DNA from: Stratiolaelaps scimitus
Lineage: Eukaryota > Arthropoda > Arachnida > Mesostigmata > Laelapidae
Length of the DNA stretch: 64,000 nucleotides
Assembly (NCBI GenBank): GCA_019614645.1
Contig: JABWDB010000009.1
Span: forward strand, 10,831,501 to 10,895,500
Direction of reading: 5' to 3'
The notes beneath the pieces were generated by a model, which searched no databases, was not told the origin of the DNA, and saw only the letters and a program-made list of their open reading frames with translations. This document shows positions 51,701 to 60,700 of the stretch, one piece after another (the first letter of the stretch is position 1; each line of letters starts with the position of its first letter). The position numbers were made by a program, and so were the translations under genes.

Positions 51701-54700
51701 CGATCCGCGCAGACCCTTCTCATCAGACCTCCTGCCTACGCGACATCATCGATGTACATGACTCGGCAACAGGGTGTCTAGCCCGGACCATCGACCTCAT
51801 CTGACCTTGTGTCTGTGCAACATCACCGGTGTACACGACTTTGCAACAGTGAGTTTTTGGCCCGTGACTATCAACCTCTTCTGACTTTGTGTGTGTGCTG
51901 CACCTTCAATCCCGTGTTTTCCGATACCGGTGTTTTTGACTGTCAACGACACTTAATCATCCACGATGCCAATCGAGTATAGCCCCACACAACCAAGCGT
52001 GTCTCACGGACCCGCCGCACGCCTAGAGCAAGCCAGCACTGCGCCAGAGGAGCCAGGCAACGGCATTCGGCTCAGCACGCTGCGTGGAAAGCGGACCCGT
52101 CTGAGAAACTCATTTACGACAGATGAGGAGAGAGCTGGTGCCTACAGCACCGTTACCGCTGATAACTGCGACGACATCCAGGATTTGCTGGAGAGCATCG
52201 AGTTAAGCAAGGAGCAGATCGAAGACCTCGATGGTAAGATACAGGGACACCCGGCATTTCGCTTATCTGACGAAGAGAAAGAACTCGACGACGCGCACGC
52301 CATTGATAAGCGAATGCAGGCCAGCATACGGCGGTTGCGACGGCTGCTAGCTGGGAGGGCAAGTCAGCAGAATAACATGGCGGCCTCTGGCATCAGCTCG
52401 GCGATCTCCGGCGGTAGCATGGCTCCCTCACCCAATCTGCAGCAGCCAGTCACGGTGGTCCAACCCATGTTTGTTGACACTCAGCCGGAGAAGTTCGATA
52501 GTGAGCAGACAAATTACCGCTTATTCAGGTCGCAGTTCAACGCATGGGTAGAGCGACGAACGGCCACCGACACCGACAAGTTAATCGCTTTGATGAAGTT
52601 ACTCCGTGGCGAACCCAAGGAACTAGTGCAATCACTTACGATCTGTGACGCAAATTACAGTGCTGCTCTCAAGCTCCTAGATGACAACTACGGTCGTGTT
52701 GATGTCGAGGAGAGGCGAGCTATGGCTAAGCTGGAGACTCTACCGGCTGTGCGTTCAGAGGGTGACACAAAGGGCCTTCGGCGGTTGGTTAACTATCTGC
52801 AAGCTGCGCAGCTCTCATTGGGTGGACTCGGCATCGAGTTACCAGCATATGCCCTGATGTTTGAGACCAAAGTGTGGGCTGCGGTGCCGCCACGAATCAT
52901 ATTCGAATTCGAAGAAAGCGTTCGCCGCGATCAGCTGTGCAATGGCAGTGAACCCGGTGGCCAATCGCCGCACTCCAGTGCCGATACTGTGGAGCTAAAG
53001 AGTAGTGCCGCGGCTGATCGCATCAAGAGCCTCATCGCGTACCTGCGTCGTTATACCGAACATCGAGAACAGGTAACGCTTACGCAAAGAATACAGTCGG
53101 GAGGAAACAAAGAAAACTCGGACGATACTGTGTGGAGCGGGCGATCGAACCACGGGCTGCGGCAACAGAATGGAGATAAACAGTTAAACCATCGTGCAGC
53201 TAGAGCGCCACCGCGCTTTCGTAACCACTCAACGGTAGCTGCGGCGGCGGCGGAACACCGCGCTCCGCGACCGTGTTTGTTTTGTGATAGGGTGGTGCAT
53301 AGGCCCTCTAATTGTGACAGTGAGATGACACACCAGCAGCGGCGAGCAGTGCTTCGACGTAAGAACAGGTGTATAGTCTGCCTTGCAAGGAACCATCCTG
53401 CTGGTGAAAGGTGTAAGGGTCCTAAGGTACCATGCCGAACGTGCCAGAGCCGGGAGCACTATACTTCCATGCACCCTCCTCAGCCAACCACACCGTCCGA
53501 ACCAGCCTCCTCAATGGCTTTGGCCGCTGCACCCGTTCTCACGTCGGCCGCTTTGGTGATGACAGCTCGAGTGAACGTTGTCCACGGCAACTCCCGAGTG
53601 CCAGTACGCGTGTTCCTCGATCAGGGCAGTATGCTGAGTTTTGTGATGCCGCAATTGATCGAAAAAATGTGTGGAATCCAGTCTCAGGGAAGAGAGACGC
53701 TTCGAGTGAAGGGGTTTGCCAGCTCTCACGCATTCACAGCGGACAGATACCGCCTGTGCCTCGCTAGTTGTCATGACGACAGTGTGCGTGTCGAGGTGTG
53801 CGCCTTCGCACATGATTTCGGAGTTAACCCGACAGGTGGGTGCTCGTCAGCCGTCGTCCGTGCGATCGCACATTTCGGTGCATCCCATCCCCTGGCCGAC
53901 GAAGCGTACCTCAGGGGCTCTGACACCGAGGCTCCCGCATTGCTGATTGGCGTGGACTATTTCAACCAGATCATGCTGCGAAGCCGGCCGCTGGACATTG
54001 TCGACGATCTGGTGGCTACCGAGTCCAAGTTCGGTTGGGTCTGCGCGGGAAGAACGACTTCGAGATCGCAGCAGATGGACAAATCTTGCGCTCACTTGGT
54101 GTGCTGCGCGACCGCGCGGTCCAAGACGGCACGCGACATCGAGCGGCTGTGGTCGTTGGAAGCCGTTGGTATCCAAGATGCCCCGGAGGAGACCTTATCG
54201 GGCGAGGAGATAGCTGCGCTGAAACAGTTCCGAGAAGGCTTGACGTATGACGGTCACTCATACACAGTCGTGATGCCGAAACGAGACTCAATCGCGCAGC
54301 TCGCGAACAACCTTGATACAGCGGTCCAGCGACTTGCGGCAAAGCGGCGAAGTTTGAGTCGAGACCTAACCATGTATGCTCGATACCATGCCGAGCTGAT
54401 GGCCTTCGTCACTGAAGGGCACGCCGAGGAGGTCGCCGATGTCGATTTCAACCAGCCCGGCGCGCTCGATGGAACTTACTATATGCCTCACCATCAAGTC
54501 GTCACCCAAGGAGAAGGCAAAGAAAAGTGGCGTATTGTCTTCGACTGTTCCTCCGCGGCGCGGGGAAAGACATCCCTCAATGCGCACCTCCTCCCGGGCC
54601 CGAACCTTAACCCCGACGTCGCCAGGTTGCTCATCAACTTTCGGATGCATCAGGTGGCAGTCTCCGCGGACATTGCACGAGCATACATGATGCTCAACCT

Positions 54701-57700
54701 CGACGAGCCCGACCGACGTCTCTTCCGATTCCTCTGGCAGGGACCGAGCGACGACCGCGTAAAATGTTATCAAATGAAGAAGGTCACGTGGGGCGCAGCC
54801 CCCAGTGGCTTTCTACTGGCTGCCACGCTCCGCGAGATATTCAAACGGGTGGACGCGACTGACACTCATCATCTAGGCGAGTCGTTGTATCATGATGACT
54901 TGCTGCGAAGCTTTGACACGGCGTCGGAAGCTATCAAATTCGTCGATCGAGCAGTGGAGTGGTTCGGGTCGGCAGGCATGCAACTGGCGAAATGGAAAAG
55001 CAACTCGCCAGCTGTAGTTGAACATCTCAGGAAGCGCGGAGCCCTCTCGACCGGGACGTGCTTCGATGAAGGCACATTGCTCGCAGTGCTTGGCATCGGT
55101 TGGGCGCCGATGGGTGACCACCTTCGTGTCCAGCTGACGTCCCTAGCCCGGGAGGGTACTATGGTATCGCGTGCCACCAAACGCACCGTACTTCGATTTG
55201 TGGCGTCCATCTTTGATCCCATTGGATGGCTGCTGCCGTTCACTCTACGAGGGAAACAGCTGATTCAACAGCTATGGACCCAGTCGCTCCGCTGGGACGA
55301 CCCGATCGAGGGAGCGTTACTTGATACCTTCCGGGAGTGGGCGGCCGAGCTAACCGACTTGCGCGATTTGCTCATCCCGCGACACTACGCCTCGACCGAC
55401 CAGCCGGTGAAAGCGTATTATCTACACGTGTTTGGAGACGCCTCAGAAACAGCATACGCCGCAGTGGCGTATCTCCAGACGGTATACGCGAACGGTGGTA
55501 GCGAGTGTGCGTTAGTAATGGCCAAATCCCGGCTCGCGCCACGCAAGCAACTCACGCTGCCCCGTCTCGAGCTGATGGCGGCGCTCATCGCTGCCCGGCT
55601 AAGGAAATTCGTACTTGAGCGGCTTATGATCAAGGTGGAGCGCGTCTTTCACTATACAGATTCGACCACCGCCTACTATTGGTGTACTGTTGAGCAGCCA
55701 AGCCAGTGGAAGGCGTTCATTTGCAATCGGGTTGAAGAGATCCAGCGTAGTACGGCGTCGTCGGAATGGCATCACGTCCCGGGACCGCAGAACATTGCTG
55801 ATCTTGCCACGCGGGGCATCTCGGCACGCGACCTCAACGACAACCGTGAGTGGTGGTTCGGCCCAAATTGGCTGCGTCTACCCGAAGAGGAACGTCCGTC
55901 ACGAAAACTGCGTCCCGAAGATAGAACGGAACGATCAGCCACCGCGGAAGAACGCCGCGTAGTCGTCGCGCCAGTAGTACAAGATGCGCCTATTGTCGAC
56001 CTCGAAAGGTACAGCAGCCTAGAAGCAGCACTGCGGGTCATGAGCATGGTGCAAAGATTCATCCGGATCCGTCTCCGACAGCCGATCCTCAATGCAGCCG
56101 AAGCGCGACTAGAAGCTGAGCGATACTTCATCCGGTGGACGCAGCGCAATCATTTTGCCGCGGAACTCCGAGCCGTGCGTCAGGGCGAACGACCAACGAG
56201 CAGGTCACCGATAGCGGCATTCACATTGTTTCTCGATGAGGATGGCCTACTCCGAGCAAAGACGAGGTTGACGAGAAGCCAACAGCTCAGCTTTGACCAG
56301 ATGAACCCCATTGTTATACCGGGGGAATCTCGGCTTGCTAGTCTTCTCGTGACCCAGTACCACCGGGTCAACGCACACTTTGGTGTGAGTGTGATCTTGT
56401 CAGCGCTCAGAAATCGGTTCTGGGTCACCCGCGGCCGGCAGATCATCAAGGCCATTTTGCATCGGTGCGTCGTTTGCCGAAAGGCGCACGGGACCACCGC
56501 TGATCAAGTGCAGGCACCGCTGCCCGAGGATCGGGTGACGCTAACAGTACCTTTCGCGACAGCCGGACTGGACTTCTGCGGTCCATTTCTTACGCGCGCT
56601 GGAGATGTATTGAAGAAGACGTACGTGGCCTTATTCACCTGCGCATCCACGCGCGCCATACATCTCGAGCTTGTCCCGGCTATGACGGCCCCCGACACCC
56701 ATCTCGCCCTCCGGCGTTTCCTCTCGCTGCACCCGGGTTGCACACGCCTCGTATCAGATAATGCCCGATCATTCGTCAGAGCGGCCACGGACATCAAACG
56801 ACTGCTCAACTCAGTACGCGACCCCGCCTCTTGCGAGCTGTTGGCGGAGAGAAGAGTGGTGTGGGCGTTCAATTGTCCACGCGCGCCGTGGCACGGTGGA
56901 TTTTTCGAGAGGATGGTTGGCACTGTGAAGGTGGCGATCTCGAAGACACTCGGTAAGAGTCTCATTAGTTACGAAGAGATGCGAACCATTGTCTCCGAGC
57001 TCGCCGCCGTCATCAACAGCCGGCCGCTCACCTATACCACCGAGGACCCAAACACGCCGCAGCCGATCACCCCAGCGCAATTTGTACATGGTGGCCCCGT
57101 TGGGCCGGCCCTCGCTGCTCTAACGCCGCTGGACACACTGGGACCAAATGGAGGCGTTCTACCGTGCACGGCCGGCCAGTTCCGATCCGCCCTCCGTCGA
57201 CGGGCGAACTATTTCAAGGCCCTGTCAGTGAGATGGTACCGCGAGTATTTGTTGCAGCTGAAGACGGCGAACAAGGACGCCACCGGGCGTTGTAGAACGA
57301 TAGAAAACGGGGATGTGTGTTTGTTGAAAGACGATAACTTGCCTAGGATTAAATGGAATCTCGTGCGCATAGTAGAAGGGCATTCGGGTAGAGATGGCAA
57401 AACGCGCACATACACAATTAGATACCAAAATGGATATCAGACACGGAGGGCCGCACAATTGTTGTACCCGTTAGAGGTCGTGTAGTTGGACAGAACGTCC
57501 CCAGCAAAATATTAGTTGTAATAATAATAGTGGAACTCATCATATGGTTGTAAAAAAAAAAAACACTTACTGCCTTTGTATATTGTAATATTGCATGAGA
57601 TGAACTAGCCAGTTCATCTCAGGGTGGACTGTGGATTATACTTGTGATACAATAATAATACCTCGTAGACGAATCGAATTGACCGCGCTCTCGGAGGCGC

Positions 57701-60700
57701 CCAACTTACAGAAGCAATTAATTCCGCACACTCAATTTGTATCCACGAAATAAAGGAGAGATCTATCTTCGATAGATCACGCACACGCGAAACTCCGTGT
57801 GCGATCAACAGTGAAATGCGTGTTCTCACTAGTAAGGTAACATGCGTTGGTAGAGCTAATCATCGATCCGACCTACAACTAGAAAGAGACAATCCCGAGT
57901 CTCCTTCAACCCCCCCCTTTGCATGAAATAATTGACACTGAATACTAAAGAAGGGGGTCGCTTTGATTGACCGCGACCAGCTAAACTTTCAAAGGAACAT
58001 CAAAAGTAATACTAATTAACAGCTAATTAACAATTAGCCAACTATTTTCTTTTAATAATTACTATCTCGCTTCAGACACTGCAAGCGAAGGTGTTTGCTT
58101 CCACCTCATAACAATTATAGAATGATCGATCCTCATCAGAACTCACGTTCCAGAATTGTTGTAGGCATACAGCTCGGCCCACTCCCGAGATGATCCGGCC
58201 AAACGGTTGGCGACAAGGTTGCGAATCCATGAGGGGACAGTGCCTTGCGGTGTGGTGTGAGCGTACAGCGACTTATTATTGTTCTCGATCGTTGTTTCCG
58301 ACACGACCTGAGCACCACGTGTCACACGTGAAGACGATGTATAGTATTAGAGGGAGACTTCATATAAACCATTATTGTTAAAAGTTAATAGCCAACTTTG
58401 TTACATAAGGTTAGCACTATGCTGGTAGGTGTGGGCATGTATTCGCAGGTATGTCAATAGAGCTATTATTATTATTGTTCTGTATAGTGTATAATATAAA
58501 ACAAACGTCCCATTATCATTATGGGGGTTCATATTTCCACCAATAAGCTTACCAGTCCGCTGGATAGAATGTAGAAATCATCTCCAGAGATCAATCGACC
58601 AGGATATGATGAGAACGCCACTCCGTTTCCGGGAATTAGCTCACCTTGAAGTCAGTTATTATTATTATTTCAAAACGGTTCACTTTCCAGAGCAGTAGAG
58701 AGCACTACTAATGTAAGGGACTTATATTGGCCTGCTGGAATTGATAAATTTTTCCGTATTTCCACTCCATAGTATTGTAGATTAATATCGAGGTGAAACA
58801 ATAAGCAATATACATACTAAATTGTTATATATATATATATATATATATATATCAGTTTTTTCACTCATTTTTTCACTTACTGCTATCGAATGTCTTGTGG
58901 TACTCGAAGGTAAACCTTTTCTGAATTCGCAGCATGGTGTTGTAGCCAGTCCAGGTGGTATGCCCAGCAAGAAGATCCGCATTTCCTTTCGTCAAAGTGA
59001 TCAGACCAGAACACGAGGATTGGGCGCCAGGTGCGTGCTCCTTAAGTTTACCCAATTTCTCCTCAAGATCAAAGAGGTCACCATGAAGACTCAGTTGCCT
59101 TTTCAACCAACGGAGGAACGCAGCGTATCGATAGTGCCATCTAACCAACTGTTTAAAGAATTCATCCCAAGCGAATTGGCACACGATTTTGTGCACAAAT
59201 GGCAATAACATATGTTTGCTCAGCTCACGGCCCTGGTGAATCTTACGCGTTTCGCAGCTTAGGTTCTAACTAAATTTTAAATACGTTCTTAGTATGTCTT
59301 GTATGACGTATGATGAGTAAATGGAATACAATATATGGCCATCACGGTCTCTCGTGCGAACGCAGCGCCGGTCGCCATCCGCGACACACGATGCTTAACG
59401 ACACGCTCGTGAGGGCCCTCCACTCCGCCGGTATTCCTTGCACAAGGGAGCCACAGGGCCTCGACACCTCTGACGGGCGCCGCCCTGACGGCCTCACCCT
59501 TATCCCCTTTCATCGAGGCCTGCACCTGGTCTGGGACGGCACTGTGGTTGACACTCTAGCACCTTCTTATGTCAACCACTGTGCAACCATCCCCGGTTAC
59601 GCAGTAGCGCGTGCGGAACGGGCAAAGCTAAGGAAGTACGCCGCACTCCAAGCAACCCACCTGTTTTCCCCCCTTGCCTTTGAGACCTTGGGCGGGCACG
59701 GCCCTCTCACTGCGAACTTCCTCGAGGGGGTCTACCACAGGTTGATCCGCGCCACCGGGGACAAGCGCGCTGGCTCTTTCCTCCTGCAGCGCCTGTCCCT
59801 CGCCGTGCAGAGAGGCAATGCCATCGCCTTCCTCGGGACATTGTCGTCCTCACCCCCCCCCCCCATAATCCCTAGAAATACCGACCTACCGTATGTTTGA
59901 ATAAACGATTTTTCATATAAAAGATAATATGCAGTATTACAAAAGTTGATTTTATATATACGAATTAGGGGATTAGTAAATGCCCTTTCGACTAAGAAAA
60001 AGACAGAGCTAAGAATCAGTAAAAGGTGAGTCAGAATACTTTATGTATAAATACTTACATGATGGTAGATACGTTCGGTGTAAGGTTCTCACCAATATAA
60101 ACGTAGTAGTCATCCATACGCAGGCCTGATTCGATACCGGCCAACTGTACCAAGGTCAGACCAACCTGCAGCAAATCAAATCAGAGCGAACAATAACAGG
60201 GTAAATTCTGGGTGAATTGAGAAGGCAAGCTGGGCCACGCGAGCCTACTGAGCCTAAACAGCCTCACGTTATTTCCTCACAGTTGTATGTATGTATGTAA
60301 ATGACAGATACACGATAACTTCTAAAATCAAATGAATTAACAACTAACAGCAAACAGATAAGATCGAATTGTGTTTTTATACAATCATACCGAACAAAAG
60401 CGATCTGTAAACGGTTATCATTTTCATTAAAGCCTATTGGACTAAATGAGACTGTAATCCCAGTCTTACCTGATGCCAGTACGGATCAGTGAAACTGTAC
60501 TTTTCCACCATGTTGAGCATATAGTCCAAATTATCTTGGAGAAATTTCTCAAGCCGCTTACAGTAGTCGGCATTTTTGTCGCAGTAATCTTGATATTCAT
60601 TTCTGTGACAAATCGATGCAACATCAACTAATCGTTAGTAGCAGTTCATTTGTTGGGATTATACACACACATATATATATATATAAATATATATATGTAT

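Larger units (their letters stand above)
51303..57937 (+). mobile_element. Full-length BEL/Pao LTR retrotransposon inside PLBD2 intron 7
   Basis: The element is 6,635 bp: 5' LTR 51303-51610, leader 51611-51965, one polyprotein frame 51966-57485, a 3' untranslated part, and 3' LTR 57630-57937. Both LTRs begin TG and end CA. The element is flanked by the direct repeat CTGAA at 51298-51302 and 57938-57942, the 5-bp target duplication expected of this superfamily. The two LTRs differ at one position that I can find (A at 51413, T at 57740). The polyprotein order of Gag, zinc knuckles, protease, RT, RNase H, integrase and C-terminal DUF5641 is that of BEL/Pao. The element lies antisense to the host gene. 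Intron 7 spans 7,216 nt, of which all but about 580 nt is the insertion and its target duplication. The intact frame and near-identical LTRs indicate recent transposition. Confidence 0.96.

Noticed and set aside
57614..57829. Minus-strand frames in the LTRs (also 51209-51502)
   Set aside because: They are shadows within the two LTR copies, antisense to the element, and short with no domain.
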